A stretch of 64,000 nucleotides of DNA. Source: Nocardia cerradoensis NBRC 101014. Its GTDB lineage: Bacteria; Actinomycetota; Actinomycetes; Mycobacteriales; Mycobacteriaceae. The stretch is taken from NCBI RefSeq assembly GCF_000308535.1, contig NZ_BAFW01000200.1, forward strand, positions 1 through 64,000. Reading direction: 5' to 3'. Positions 15,970-25,529 of this stretch are shown here, piece by piece (within the stretch, counting starts at the first letter, position 1; the number at the start of each line of letters is the position of its first letter). Under the pieces are notes generated by a model, which saw only the letters and a program-made list of their open reading frames with translations, did not search any database and was not told the DNA's origin. Position numbers and translations under genes: made by a program.

Positions 15970-16524
15970 TCACGCCGAGGTCGGCAGCCGGCGCTCGCCG
16001 TGCGTGATGGCCGCGGCCAGATCGTCGAAGCCGTTGACCAGTTCCGCCACCCGGAACCACGCCGCGTGTACTGCCAGATCGTCGGTGGCGGTTTCCAGCA
16101 GGTGTGCGGCGCGGGCGTACGCCGCCATGAGCCGATCGATCACGGAGCCGACGGTTTCGGTGTGGATCGCGGTGCCGTGCCGATGCTGTGGCACGTGGGC
16201 TTCGATCCATCGGTCGATCACGCGCACGGTCTCGCGGCGCGATACGTCGGCCGCGCGGCGATACTCGGCATCGTGCGACTGGGCCGCACCGGTGTGCAGT
16301 TCCGCGAGTTGGCGCGCGAGCGGATCCAGGGGATGCGCGGCCGGGCGCGAATCACGCACCATCCGCAGCAGCATCTCGGCGGTGGGCAGCTCGCCGATCA
16401 CCTCGGCGCCCCCTCCCTCCAGCACCAGCAGCGGCGATACCGTGGCCACCCGGGCGCCCTCGGTATCCGGGAGGTCACCGGTCACCGCGAGCACCGCCTC
16501 CGGGCGCGGTAGTGGATACCGCAC
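15970..16524 (-). CDS. DUF4254-like protein of unknown function
   Basis: About 184 residues. The conserved part runs from LPRPEAVLAVTGDLPDTEG through LPTAEMLLRMVRDSRPAAHP to the helical DPLARQLAELHTGAAQSHD and IDRWIEAHVPQHRHGTAIHT. I associate this pattern with actinobacterial DUF4254 proteins, but no function is known to me. The ORF is open to 16719; I place the start at GTG 16524, just before the conserved part, because upstream residues look non-conserved. No clear ribosome-binding site marks it, so the start is uncertain. Confidence 0.55.
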   Translation of the reverse strand: MRYPLPRPEAVLAVTGDLPDTEGARVATVSPLLVLEGGGAEVIGELPTAEMLLRMVRDSRPAAHPLDPLARQLAELHTGAAQSHDAEYRRAADVSRRETVRVIDRWIEAHVPQHRHGTAIHTETVGSVIDRLMAAYARAAHLLETATDDLAVHAAWFRVAELVNGFDDLAAAITHGERRLPTSA

Positions 16525-16734
16525 CGGAGCCCGCCGTCCCGGCGGACTCGGTGACGCGGTGTGGTGAGAATGGCGGCGTCGAACACATGGGCAGCTCCTG
16601 GTCGGTGTCGGCCTTCCGATGAAACCGACCGTATGCCCCGGATTAGCTGTTCGCTTGCATCCCGGTTCCCTCTGTTGAGAAGTCACAGACGGGACCGGCG
16701 CGGGGTGCTGACGAAGCACATAACCAGGCAGTGA

Positions 16735-17679
16735 CTACGGCGTGAGCACCAGCCGTCCGCGCAATCCACCGGCGGACAACCGCTCGTGCGCCTCGGCCGC
16801 GCGCTCGAGCGGAAGGACATCGGCGACCCGCAACGTCAGGCCGAGCGCCGCGAGTTCGGCGAGCGCGGTGCCGTCGGCTCTGATCCATTCCTGATGAATT
16901 CTCATGCCGCGCAACGGAACAGGGGCCGGACCACCGGCCACTCCGGCGTACGCGCCACCGTTGCGGACCGCCGCCGTGGCACGCACACCCAGACCCGCGC
17001 CGTCCAATGCGCCATCGACACCTCCGGGAACCAGCGCGCGTATCGCTTCGGCGAGGTCGGCGCAGCTACGAGGCACGGTCCATTCGGCGCCGAGCCCGCG
17101 AACGAACGCCGCATCCTCCTCGGCGACCTGCGCGACGACCCGCAGTCCGCTCCGCACGCCCAACTCGACCGCGAAGCCGCCGACCGCACCCGCGGCACCG
17201 GTCACCAGCAGGGTCTCACCGGCGCGAAGGTCGAGCAGCGCGAGCGCCTGCTGGGCGGTCAGCGCATTCAGCGGCAGGGTGGCCGCCTCGGTCGCATCGA
17301 CGTCCGGTGGCGCCGGAGCGACCGCATCGGTATCGAGGACCAGATACTCGGCGTAGGCACCCAGCGACCGGTCGAGCAGATCACGCAGCCCGATAACCCG
17401 TTGCCCCACAACGAATGTCGTGACTCCGGGACCGATACTGTCGACGGTTCCCGCGACGTCCCAGCCGATTCCGATGGTGTCGCGCGGTGCCATCAGACCC
17501 GCGGCGATCAGGGCGCCGCTGCGGGTCGCGATATCGACCGGATTGACCGCGGCCGCCTCCACCCGGATCCGCACCTGCCGCGGTCCGGGCTCGGGCACCG
17601 GCGCCCGCACCACCTCGAGTGCCTCCGGGCCACCCACCCGCCGAACGACCACTGCCCGCATGCTGTTCCGAGAACTCAT
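16735..17679 (-). CDS. NADP-dependent quinone oxidoreductase-like MDR enzyme
   Basis: About 314-dehydrogenase-fold residues beginning [18 protein letters not shown], with [28 protein letters not shown] and the cofactor-binding [16 protein letters not shown]. No zinc ligands are present, as in quinone oxidoreductases. Start is ATG 17679 or ATG 17661; neither has a strong ribosome-binding site. It is divergent from an HxlR regulator with a perfect inverted repeat between them, the arrangement of qor2-qorR in Corynebacterium, where the regulator senses quinones or oxidants through a cysteine. Confidence 0.8.
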   Translation of the reverse strand: MSSRNSMRAVVVRRVGGPEALEVVRAPVPEPGPRQVRIRVEAAAVNPVDIATRSGALIAAGLMAPRDTIGIGWDVAGTVDSIGPGVTTFVVGQRVIGLRDLLDRSLGAYAEYLVLDTDAVAPAPPDVDATEAATLPLNALTAQQALALLDLRAGETLLVTGAAGAVGGFAVELGVRSGLRVVAQVAEEDAAFVRGLGAEWTVPRSCADLAEAIRALVPGGVDGALDGAGLGVRATAAVRNGGAYAGVAGGPAPVPLRGMRIHQEWIRADGTALAELAALGLTLRVADVLPLERAAEAHERLSAGGLRGRLVLTP

Positions 17680-17691
17680 GCTGCACAACAT

Positions 17692-17710
17692 ATGGAGAGC
17701 TACTCTCCAT
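17692..17710. promoter_or_regulatory. Perfect inverted repeat, candidate HxlR operator
   Basis: ATGGAGAG-CTA-CTCTCCAT is an 8-3-8 perfect palindrome between the divergent oxidoreductase (start 17679) and HxlR gene (start 17757). It lies 13 bp before the oxidoreductase ATG and would block its transcription when occupied. Confidence 0.65.
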
Positions 17711-17756
17711 GGGGAAGTACGCACTCGAAGGTGCGTATCCCACCCGGAGGAGACCC

Positions 17757-18188
17757 GTGACCACCCGAACCGCCGCCCAACGCCGAGCCCAGGCGAGCGC
17801 CGACTACGACGCGTACCTGGCGCAATGCCCCGCTCGGCAACTACTCGACCGCATCGCCGACAAATGGGTGAGCCTGGCCGTCAACGCCCTCGCCGACGGC
17901 CCCCAGCGCTACAGCGACCTGCAACGCCGCCTCGCCAGCATCAGCCAGAAGATGCTCACCCAAACCCTGCGCAACCTCGAACGCGACGGCCTGGTCTCCC
18001 GCACGGTTACCCCCGCGGTCCCGGTCCGCGTCGAATACGAGCTCACCCCCCTCGGCCACTCCCTGCTACCGGTGATGCGCGCGGTCAAGGACTGGGCCGA
18101 GCAGAACATGGACCGGGTCCACGCGGCCCGCGAACACTACGAGCAGCAGACCGGAACCGCGCCTCACGACAGCGGCCGGCCCACCTGA
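17757..18188 (+). CDS. HxlR (DUF24) family redox-type regulator
   Basis: A 143-residue winged-helix regulator. The N-terminal cysteine ([18 protein letters not shown], Cys24) is the one that senses quinones or diamide in YodB/QorR-type proteins; the recognition part is [20 protein letters not shown]. The GTG start is fixed by GGAGGAG five bases upstream, although the frame opens further back. The gene faces away from a quinone oxidoreductase gene. It probably represses that gene and itself through the inverted repeat at 17692. Confidence 0.85.
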   Translation: MTTRTAAQRRAQASADYDAYLAQCPARQLLDRIADKWVSLAVNALADGPQRYSDLQRRLASISQKMLTQTLRNLERDGLVSRTVTPAVPVRVEYELTPLGHSLLPVMRAVKDWAEQNMDRVHAAREHYEQQTGTAPHDSGRPT

Positions 18189-18205
18189 TCGGTGGGCCGG
18201 CCGCT
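18171..18205. terminator. Bidirectional hairpin terminator, HxlR gene / secA
   Basis: AGCGGCCGGCCCACC and its exact complement form a 15-bp stem with a five-base loop. It includes the HxlR stop codon and lies 14 bp after the convergent secA stop, followed by TTCG. Confidence 0.75.
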
Positions 18206-18218
18206 TCGTGTGCCGAAA

Positions 18219-21056
18219 TTACCGGCGGCGCTTGGTCTTCGCCGGCTTGCCCTGCTTGGCGCGGTCGCGCTCGGCCTCGCGCCGCTCGCGGCGGGTCATG
18301 CCGGTGGCGGGGGTGTCACCGTATTCCTGGGCGGCGCTGCGGACTTCGGCGTGGCCGCCCTCGTCCGGGCCGGAGAAGCTCAGACCGCGCGGGCCGGATT
18401 CGTCGATTCCCTTGGCGCGCAGGGCCGCCGGGGCGTTCTCGGCGGCGCCGTTGCCCTGGGGCACGGCCGGAGCGGGATGCATCGCGCCCACCGGGGAACG
18501 CAGGCCGGGGTCGACCGCGGGCTGCTGTTCGGGGGCCTGCTGGACCTCCACCTGAAGGTTGAACAGGAAGCCGACCGACTCCTCCTTCAAGCCCTCGAGC
18601 ATGGCGGCGAACATGTCGAAACCCTCGCGCTGGTATTCGACGAGCGGATCGCGCTGCGCCATCGCGCGCAGGCCGATGCCCTCCTTGAGGTAGTCCATCT
18701 CGTAGAGGTGTTCGCGCCACTTGCGGTCCAGGACCGACAGCAGGACCTGGCGCTCGAGGTTGCGCATACTGCCGGGACCGGCCAGATCGTCGATCTCCTT
18801 CTCACGCCGCGCATAGGCGTCGTGGGCGTCTTCGAGAATGGCCTCGAGCAGTTCCTCGCGGCTCAGTTCGCCGATCTCGCCGTCCCCGGTCTCACCGGTC
18901 AGATCCTGGTATTCGATGCCGACCGAGTACAGCGTCTTCAGCGCCGTCCACAGCTTGGCCAGATCCCAGTCCTCGACGTAGCCCTCGGAGGTGGCGCCGT
19001 CGACGTAGGCGGTGATCACATCGGTGATCATCGACTGAACCTGGCCCTCCATATCCTCGCCGGCCAGGATGCGCTGGCGCTCGGCGTAGATGACGGTGCG
19101 CTGCTGGTTCATCACCTCGTCGTACTTCAGAACGTTCTTGCGGATTTCGAAGTTCTGCTGCTCGACCTGGGTCTGGGCGCTCTTGATCGCGCGGGAGACC
19201 ATCTTGGCCTCGATCGGCACGTCGTCGGGCAGGTTGAGCCGGGTCATGATCGACTCCAGGGCCGCACCGTTGAAGCGCCGCATCAACTCGTCGCCGAGCG
19301 AGAGGTAGAAGCGCGATTCGCCCGGGTCGCCCTGGCGGCCGGCACGACCGCGCAGCTGGTTGTCGATGCGCCGCGACTCGTGCCGCTCGGTGCCCAGCAC
19401 GTAGAGGCCGCCGGCGTCGCGCACCAGATCGGCGTCGTCCTCGACCTGCCGCTTGACCTGCTCCAGCGCGGGCAGCCAGTTGGCCTCGTAGTCGTCCGGC
19501 GTCTCGACCGGATCCAGGCCCTGGCGGCGCAGCAGCGTATCGGTGATGATGTCGGGGTTACCGCCGAGCACGATGTCGGTACCACGACCGGCCATATTCG
19601 TCGCCACGGTGACCGCACCCGGGCGGCCGGCCTCGGCGATGATCTGCGCTTCCTGCTCGTGGAACTTGGCGTTCAGCACGTTGTGCGGGATACCGCGCTT
19701 GGTGAGCAGCTTCGACAGATACTCCGAGCGCTCCACCGAGGTGGTACCGATCAGCACCGGCTGGTTCTTCTCGTGCCGCTCGGCGATGTCGTCGGCGACC
19801 GCGGCGAATTTCGATTCCTCGGTCTTGTAGATCAGGTCCGCCTGATCCATGCGGATCATCGGCTTGTTGGTGGGGATCGGCACCACACCGAGGCCGTAGG
19901 TCTGGTGGAGCTCGGCCGCCTCGGTTTCGGCGGTACCGGTCATACCGGACAATTTGTCGTACAGGCGGAAATAGTTCTGCAGCGTGATGGTGGCCAGCGT
20001 CTGGTTCTCCGGCTGGATCTCCACACCCTCTTTGGCCTCGATGGCCTGGTGCATGCCCTCGTTGTAGCGGCGGCCGACCAGAATGCGGCCGGTGAATTCG
20101 TCGACGATGATGACCTCGCCGTTGCGGACGATGTAATCCTTGTCGCGAACGTAGAGTTCCTTGGCCTTGATCGCGTTGTTCAGATAGCTGACCAGCGGCG
20201 AGTTGGCGGCCTCGTACAGATTGTCGATGCCGAGCTGATCCTCGACGAATTCGACGCCGGCCTCGTGCACGCCGATGGTCCGCTTCTTGATGTCGACCTC
20301 GTAGTGCACATCCTTCTTCAGAAGCGGTGCAATACGGGCGAATTCGGCATACCACTTACTCGACGCGTCGGCCGGGCCGGAAATGATCAGCGGCGTGCGG
20401 GCCTCGTCGATCAGAATCGAGTCGACCTCGTCGACCACGGCGAAGTTGTGCCCGCGCTGGACCAGATCGTCCAGCGAATGGGTCATGTTGTCGCGCAGAT
20501 AATCGAAGCCGAATTCGTTGTTCGTGCCGTAGGTGATGTCGGCGCTGTAGGCCGCACGCCGCTCGGCGGGGCTCATCCCGGACAGGATCGCGCCGACCTG
20601 CAGGCCGAGGAAACGGTGCACCCGGCCCATCCACTCGGAGTCACGGCGGGCCAGGTAGTCGTTGGTGGTGACGATGTGGACACCGTCGCCGCTGATCGCG
20701 TTGAGATAAGCGGGCAGCACCGAGGTGAGCGTCTTACCTTCACCGGTTTTCATCTCGGCGACATTGCCGATGTGCAGGGCCGCGCCACCCATCACCTGCA
20801 CCTTGTAATGCTTCTGATTCAGCACGCGCCAGGAGGCCTCACGGGCGGCGGCGAAAGCCTCGAGCAGCAACTCGTCCAGGGTTTCGCCGTCGGCGTAGCG
20901 CTGTTTGAATTCGTCGGTCTTCGCGCGCAGTTCCGCGTCGGTGAGATCGGCGTACTCGTCGTCCAGACTGAGAACTTCGTCGGCCAGATGCGCGAGCCGC
21001 TTGACGGTGCGACCCTCACCAAAACGTAGCAACCTCGTCAGTGTCAGCGCAGGCAC
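18219..21056 (-). CDS. secA: Preprotein translocase ATPase SecA (SecA1)
   Basis: A 945-residue ATPase driving Sec-dependent protein export. Walker A is MKTGEGKT (residues 102-109), followed by the SecA signature [33 protein letters not shown], the helicase motif [18 protein letters not shown] and [19 protein letters not shown]. The C-terminus ends in a basic [15 protein letters not shown] tail without the cysteine/histidine zinc finger of enterobacterial SecA, as in mycobacterial SecA1. The start [15 protein letters not shown] aligns with mycobacterial N-termini. It is monocistronic here, with terminators at its 3' end. Confidence 0.97.
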   Translation of the reverse strand: MPALTLTRLLRFGEGRTVKRLAHLADEVLSLDDEYADLTDAELRAKTDEFKQRYADGETLDELLLEAFAAAREASWRVLNQKHYKVQVMGGAALHIGNVAEMKTGEGKTLTSVLPAYLNAISGDGVHIVTTNDYLARRDSEWMGRVHRFLGLQVGAILSGMSPAERRAAYSADITYGTNNEFGFDYLRDNMTHSLDDLVQRGHNFAVVDEVDSILIDEARTPLIISGPADASSKWYAEFARIAPLLKKDVHYEVDIKKRTIGVHEAGVEFVEDQLGIDNLYEAANSPLVSYLNNAIKAKELYVRDKDYIVRNGEVIIVDEFTGRILVGRRYNEGMHQAIEAKEGVEIQPENQTLATITLQNYFRLYDKLSGMTGTAETEAAELHQTYGLGVVPIPTNKPMIRMDQADLIYKTEESKFAAVADDIAERHEKNQPVLIGTTSVERSEYLSKLLTKRGIPHNVLNAKFHEQEAQIIAEAGRPGAVTVATNMAGRGTDIVLGGNPDIITDTLLRRQGLDPVETPDDYEANWLPALEQVKRQVEDDADLVRDAGGLYVLGTERHESRRIDNQLRGRAGRQGDPGESRFYLSLGDELMRRFNGAALESIMTRLNLPDDVPIEAKMVSRAIKSAQTQVEQQNFEIRKNVLKYDEVMNQQRTVIYAERQRILAGEDMEGQVQSMITDVITAYVDGATSEGYVEDWDLAKLWTALKTLYSVGIEYQDLTGETGDGEIGELSREELLEAILEDAHDAYARREKEIDDLAGPGSMRNLERQVLLSVLDRKWREHLYEMDYLKEGIGLRAMAQRDPLVEYQREGFDMFAAMLEGLKEESVGFLFNLQVEVQQAPEQQPAVDPGLRSPVGAMHPAPAVPQGNGAAENAPAALRAKGIDESGPRGLSFSGPDEGGHAEVRSAAQEYGDTPATGMTRRERREAERDRAKQGKPAKTKRRR

Positions 21057-21286
21057 GGGTCTCGTCAGTCCTCTGGTCGATGTTGTCGTCTTGCAGTGCT
21101 ACATCTTCGGCACACCGCACTACTCGCGGCATACCGAAGCCCCCGCCTCATCGTATGGGCGAAATTCCCGGCGCGCGGATAAGCGGCATCGTCCATGGTA
21201 ATGCGGCCTCCATCGTAGGCGCCGCCGCGCCAGCACATCCACGGACAGCAACGGCCCCTCGGGGCCCGGCAGTGATCGATCACACT

Positions 21287-21330
21287 TCGGCACGACACGC
21301 GCCCGTCACACTCGGCACGACACGCGCCCG
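21287..21330. repeat. 19-bp direct repeat abutting the DUF6459 gene stop
   Basis: TCGGCACGACACGCGCCCG occurs at 21287-21305 and again at 21312-21330, both preceded by CACAC(T). The second copy ends three bases before the stop codon of the minus-strand gene at 21334. It lies between two divergent-end genes, in the secA upstream region. Confidence 0.8.
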
Positions 21331-21333
21331 CGA

Positions 21334-21894
21334 TCACCGCATGCGCAGGGCACTCATCCGCCAACGCCCGCGGCGCAGCACCAGCCGCGCGGCGACGGCG
21401 AAACGGCGCTGCCCCCGCTCGTATCCGCCGCACACCTCCGCAGCACTCGCGGTGACCTCGGCGAGCTTCACGGTGACGAGCACCGCCGTACCGAGGCGGC
21501 GCTCCGCGGCGGCGGTGCGGGCGAGCGTTTCGACGGCGGCCAGCACGGTCGGCTCCACCACCGGACGCAACTGCCCGAGCGGACGCCGCCCGTCGATGAC
21601 CTCGAGCACCAGGCGCAGCGACCGCTCAGCGAACTGCGCTGCGGCCGTGCCGATTTCGTTGCCACAGCACGTGCCGGACGACGCCGGCACACCCGCGCCG
21701 GAGCCCGGCGAGCGGCCGTCGTGCGCGGACCGGCGCGGGGTCCGCAGCCGCGGCACAACGGGTGCGGACGTCCTCCGATCGAGCGACTTTCCCGCAGTCA
21801 CGCCACCGGAACTTCGCGGATCCAACGGCGGTTCGAATACCGGCGCGCGGCGGGCGCGACGGGTGTATACCGGGCTTGCAGAAGACTCGAGCAT
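21334..21894 (-). CDS. Rv3235-like (DUF6459) protein
   Basis: A 186-residue protein. The C-terminal domain from AAQFAERSLRLVLEVIDGRRPLGQL, read in pieces, to VCGGYERGQRRFAVAARLVLRRGRWRMSAL matches the Rv3235 family (RFA...LEVL.G.RP..QL), function unknown. The N-terminal 85 residues are low-complexity and basic. ATG 21894 is chosen because GGGGGAG lies six bases upstream. It is divergent from the WS/DGAT-like gene, as I recall for the Rv3234c-Rv3235 neighbourhood. The C-terminal fold contains no enzyme motif I can name. Confidence 0.7.
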   Translation of the reverse strand: MLESSASPVYTRRARRAPVFEPPLDPRSSGGVTAGKSLDRRTSAPVVPRLRTPRRSAHDGRSPGSGAGVPASSGTCCGNEIGTAAAQFAERSLRLVLEVIDGRRPLGQLRPVVEPTVLAAVETLARTAAAERRLGTAVLVTVKLAEVTASAAEVCGGYERGQRRFAVAARLVLRRGRWRMSALRMR

Positions 21895-22065
21895 TCGACA
21901 CTCCCCCTGGTCGGCATGCTTGGGCACGGATCGAACCAGCATGCCATGCGCGGCGACGACGACGGCGGAATTCCGACGCCGACGCGACAAGTCCCACACA
22001 GTCACGCACGCAAGGTTTGTGTCACTCCACAATGGAGAGCGGCAACGGAGAGGAGCTCGGACAGC

Positions 22066-23487
22066 GTGATCACGAGACTGACGCCGCAGGACGCGTCGTT
22101 CTTCCGGCTCGAGTCGAGCAGCAATCCCATGCACATCGGCTCTCTCGCGATCGTGCGCGTCGCCCCCGAGGATCCCGGCGACGGCTCCGCGTGCGTGGAC
22201 TACCAAACACTGCTGGACCTGGTCGACAGCCGGTTGTCGATGGTGCCGCGTTACCGCCGCAAAGTGCGCGAGGTGCCGTTCAAACTGGGGCGTCCGATCT
22301 GGGTCGAGGACAGTCGCTTCGACCTCACCTATCACGTGCGGCGTTCGGCGCTGCCGGCTCCGGGCTCCGACGAACAGCTCTACGAACTGGTCGGGCGGCT
22401 GTCCTCGCGACCACTCGACCCGAGCCGCCCGCTGTGGGAGATGTACCTGATCGAAGGCCTGTCCGACGGCCGCTGCGCGATCTTCACCAAAACCCATTCG
22501 GCGCTGGTGGACGGCGATACCGCGCTCGAGATCGGGCACGTCATCCTCGACTCGGGGCCCTCGCCGCGGGTGGTCGCGCCCGATACCTGGGTGGCCCTCC
22601 GCGAACCCGGCGAGGTGGAACTGCTGGGCATGTCGCTGGCCGAAATGGCGACCCAGCCCGCGGCGGCGTGGGAAGTCGTGCGCGACGCCGGCGCCAACGC
22701 GTCGGCGGTGGTGGCGGCCGCGGGTAAGGCCGTCGACGCCGCGGTCAGCCGGGTGCGCGCGGCCGGGCGGACGGCACCGGACAGCCCCTTCAACACCTCG
22801 ATCTCGCGATGCCGCCGATTCGATATCGCACGGACCGACCTCGACGACTATCGCCGGATACGAAGACACTTCGACTGCTCGATCAACGACGCCATTCTGG
22901 CCGTGGTGACCGGCGCCTTGCGGATCTTTTTGCAGTCGCGGGGTGAGGTTCTGGTCGAATCGGCGGTGCTGCGGGCGGTGGTGCCGATGTCGGTCTACGT
23001 CGACGGGCCGCCCGACGACACGTTGCGCCCGGCCAGCGAGGTCTCCTCGTTCCTGATCGATCTGCCGGTGGGAGAGCAGAATCCGGTGATGCGGTTGTCG
23101 CACATCTCGCACGCCACGGCCGAGAATTCCCGGCACGGCCGCGCGGTACGGGCGCGCACCCTGGTTCACATGGCCGGCTTCGCCCCGGCAAGCCTGCACG
23201 CGATGAGTGTGCGGGCGGCGAGTACGTTCGCAGAACACACATTCAATCTGGTGATCACCAACGCGCCGGGTCCGCAGCGGCCGATGTACATCGGCGGCGC
23301 GCGGATGCTGGAGATGTATCCGGTATCGCCGTTGCTGCGCAATCAGGCGTCGAGCATCGGAATCACGTCCTACGACGGACGTGTGTTCTACGGTCTCAAT
23401 GCCGACCGCGAGGCGATGGCCGATATCGCCGTACTGGCGGCGGCGGTGCGCGAATCCATGGAGGAGATGCTCGGTGCCTGCGTCTGA
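22066..23487 (+). CDS. WS/DGAT (wax ester/triacylglycerol synthase) family protein with altered active site
   Basis: A 473-residue member of the family that acylates diacylglycerol or fatty alcohols. It has LTPQDASFFRLESSSNPMHIGSLAI, read in pieces, at the N-terminus, PLWEMYLIEGL, and NLVITNAPGPQRPMYIGGARM. The catalytic HHxxxDG motif reads HSALVDG: the second histidine, taken as the catalytic base, is serine. It may therefore be inactive or have another role. The GTG start follows a GGAGAGGAG stretch. It overlaps the next gene by 14 bases and matches the Rv3233c-Rv3234c (tgs3) position. Confidence 0.85.
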   Translation: MITRLTPQDASFFRLESSSNPMHIGSLAIVRVAPEDPGDGSACVDYQTLLDLVDSRLSMVPRYRRKVREVPFKLGRPIWVEDSRFDLTYHVRRSALPAPGSDEQLYELVGRLSSRPLDPSRPLWEMYLIEGLSDGRCAIFTKTHSALVDGDTALEIGHVILDSGPSPRVVAPDTWVALREPGEVELLGMSLAEMATQPAAAWEVVRDAGANASAVVAAAGKAVDAAVSRVRAAGRTAPDSPFNTSISRCRRFDIARTDLDDYRRIRRHFDCSINDAILAVVTGALRIFLQSRGEVLVESAVLRAVVPMSVYVDGPPDDTLRPASEVSSFLIDLPVGEQNPVMRLSHISHATAENSRHGRAVRARTLVHMAGFAPASLHAMSVRAASTFAEHTFNLVITNAPGPQRPMYIGGARMLEMYPVSPLLRNQASSIGITSYDGRVFYGLNADREAMADIAVLAAAVRESMEEMLGACV

Positions 23488-24079
23488 TCAGGGCAAGCTA
23501 CGCGTCTATGTCCCGGCCACCATCGCCATGCTCCGGGAGTTGGTGGCACAGCGCGAAATTCGCGCGGTGAACGACACCGCCTTCGCGGTCACCCCCGCGC
23601 TGCGCGAGGCATACGCCTCCGGCGACGACGAGGAACTGGCCGAGGTGGCGATGGGTGAGGCGGCGCGCGCATCGCTGCGCCTGCTGGCCGAGGAACGCGA
23701 ATCCGCGCTGCTGCACGCCGACGACGGCGACGCCGAGCCCGCCGGCACCGATCCGGACGCCGCCGAAGACGGCGAATCGTCGTATTCGGCCCCGGTCTAC
23801 CGCCGGGCCGTGATCGCCGCGGATGTGACGGGCACGACCCTGCGCCCGGATCTCGACGATGCGGTGGTCCGGCTGTCGGGGCCGATCACCTACCAGCGCA
23901 TCGCCTCGGTGCACGTCGACCTGGCCGAGGCCGAACCGCAGGTCGCGAAGGCCGTCGACGTCGTCGACGCGGCCGATCTGGGCGATCCGGACGCGGAATT
24001 CGTGCTGGGCGACGCGGAGGACCACCAGCTGGCTTGGTACGCGGCACAAGAGTTGCCGTTCCTGCTCGACCTCCTCTGA
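23474..24079 (+). CDS. DUF6912 (Rv3231c-like) protein
   Basis: A 201-residue protein starting VPASDQGKLRVYVPATIAML. The N-terminal RVYVPAT-LRELV segment and the C-terminal HVDLAEAEPQVAKAV and LAWYAAQELPFLLDLL stretches fit the DUF6912/Rv3231c group, whose function I do not know. The middle (EPAGTDPDAAEDGESS) is acidic and likely disordered. GTG 23474 has GGAGGAG seven bases upstream and overlaps the end of the WS/DGAT-like gene, so the two are translationally coupled. It precedes the reductase-desaturase pair. Confidence 0.75.
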   Translation: MPASDQGKLRVYVPATIAMLRELVAQREIRAVNDTAFAVTPALREAYASGDDEELAEVAMGEAARASLRLLAEERESALLHADDGDAEPAGTDPDAAEDGESSYSAPVYRRAVIAADVTGTTLRPDLDDAVVRLSGPITYQRIASVHVDLAEAEPQVAKAVDVVDAADLGDPDAEFVLGDAEDHQLAWYAAQELPFLLDLL

Positions 24080-24148
24080 TCCGCCCGCTAACCTACGATG
24101 CCGTAACCTTGGCTCGAAGGGTGCGCCGCAGGCGCGTGATCACAGGAA

Positions 24149-25333
24149 ATGAGCATTCGCACGATGGTGTCGAAATCGGTACAAGGCCTGCGGGCATGGC
24201 TCGAGGCCCCCGTCGCCGACGCGAAGATGGCCGGACGGACGCGCCTGGACGCGCTGCGCGGAGCGGCCGCCCGCATCACCACCCCGCTGCTGCCCGACGA
24301 TTATCTGCATCTGGTGAATCCGCTGTGGTCGGCGCGGGAGCTGCGCGGACGGATCGTCGAGGTCCGCAAGGAGACCGCGGATTCGGTGACCCTGGTGATC
24401 AAGCCGGGCTGGGGTTTCGATTTCACCTTCACCCCCGGCCAGTACATCGGCATCGGTGTCCTGGTCGACGGACGCTGGCACTGGCGGTCGTATTCGCTGA
24501 CCTGCCCGCCGGACTGGACCGCCCCGGACAACCGCGCCGAACGGGTGATCTCGATCGCGGTGAAGGCGATGCCGGAGGGCTTCCTGTCCAGCCACCTGGT
24601 CAACGGCGTGCCGCAGGGCACGGTCGTCCGCCTGGCCGCGCCGCAGGGCGGGTTCGTGCTGCCGGAACCGCCGCCGGCGAAGGTGTTGTTCATCACCGCG
24701 GGCAGCGGCATCACCCCGGTGATGGCCATGCTGCGGACCATGGATCGCCGCGCCGCCGACCGCACCGACGGCGACGCGATGGACGACATCGTGCACATCC
24801 ATTCCGCCCGGACCGCCGAGGACGTCATGTTCGGCGCGGAACTGCGGGCGCTGCACGACAAGCATCCGGGCTTCACCGCCCATATCCACCTCACCGGTGA
24901 GCAGGGCAAATTCGATCTGGCCGACCTCGATGCGCGGTTCCCCGACTGGCGCGAGCGCGAGACCTGGGCCTGCGGTCCGGCCGGACTGCTCAACGATGTC
25001 GAAAAGCATTGGGCCGCCGCGGGTATCAGCGACAAACTGCATGTCGAGCGGTTCGAGGTGGAACGGTCGGCGGTCGGTGAGGGCGGCACCGTCACCTTCG
25101 CTCGCACCGATCGCAGCACCGAGGTCGACGGCGCCACCAGCCTGCTCGAGGCCGGTGAGGCCGCGGGCGTGCAGATGCCGTTCGGCTGCCGGATGGGTAT
25201 CTGCCAGACCTGCGTGGTCACCCTGACCGACGGGCACGTGCGCGATCTGCGCAACGGCGCCGAACATCAGGCCGGGGAGAAGGTGCAGACCTGCATCTCG
25301 GCCGCGGCCGGAGACTGCACCCTGGACGTGTGA
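24149..25333 (+). CDS. Ferredoxin-NADP reductase-type electron-transfer protein for the desaturases
   Basis: A 394-residue flavo-iron-sulfur protein (Rv3230c type). The FAD-binding RSYSLTCP (about residue 112) and NAD(P)-binding [14 protein letters not shown] lie in the reductase part; the C-terminal ferredoxin domain has the [2Fe-2S] cysteines in [13 protein letters not shown] and a later [10 protein letters not shown]. In mycobacteria the homologue passes electrons from NADPH to the stearoyl-CoA desaturase DesA3. Two such desaturases follow here. A hairpin at 25342-25392 separates it from them. Confidence 0.88.
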   Translation: MSIRTMVSKSVQGLRAWLEAPVADAKMAGRTRLDALRGAAARITTPLLPDDYLHLVNPLWSARELRGRIVEVRKETADSVTLVIKPGWGFDFTFTPGQYIGIGVLVDGRWHWRSYSLTCPPDWTAPDNRAERVISIAVKAMPEGFLSSHLVNGVPQGTVVRLAAPQGGFVLPEPPPAKVLFITAGSGITPVMAMLRTMDRRAADRTDGDAMDDIVHIHSARTAEDVMFGAELRALHDKHPGFTAHIHLTGEQGKFDLADLDARFPDWRERETWACGPAGLLNDVEKHWAAAGISDKLHVERFEVERSAVGEGGTVTFARTDRSTEVDGATSLLEAGEAAGVQMPFGCRMGICQTCVVTLTDGHVRDLRNGAEHQAGEKVQTCISAAAGDCTLDV

Positions 25334-25341
25334 GACGCGTT

Positions 25342-25392
25342 CCGGTGGTGTTCACCCGCTCGCCCCGCGGCGGCGCGAGCGATCACCACCGG
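25342..25392 (+). terminator. Nested hairpin after the reductase gene
   Basis: CCGGTGGTG (25342-25350) pairs with CACCACCGG (25384-25392), and inside it CGCTCG pairs with CGAGCG. There is no T-run, so it may be a weak terminator or an RNA-processing site between reductase and desaturase. Confidence 0.45.
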
Positions 25393-25529
25393 TAACCGAT
25401 ACCCTGAAGAGGACCAGACCGAGACCTCCCACCGAAGCGCAGCGGAGGCAATCCGATTCCGGCCCGCCGACGCTAGGCAGAGGCATTCATTTCGACACCG
25501 CCGGAGCGAAGCGGAGGCATTGCAGGACC

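Noticed and set aside
18192-21029. A 945-codon open frame on the plus strand opposite secA
   Set aside because: It mirrors secA almost exactly and has repetitive composition without any family motif; in high-GC DNA the antisense frame of a real gene is often open.
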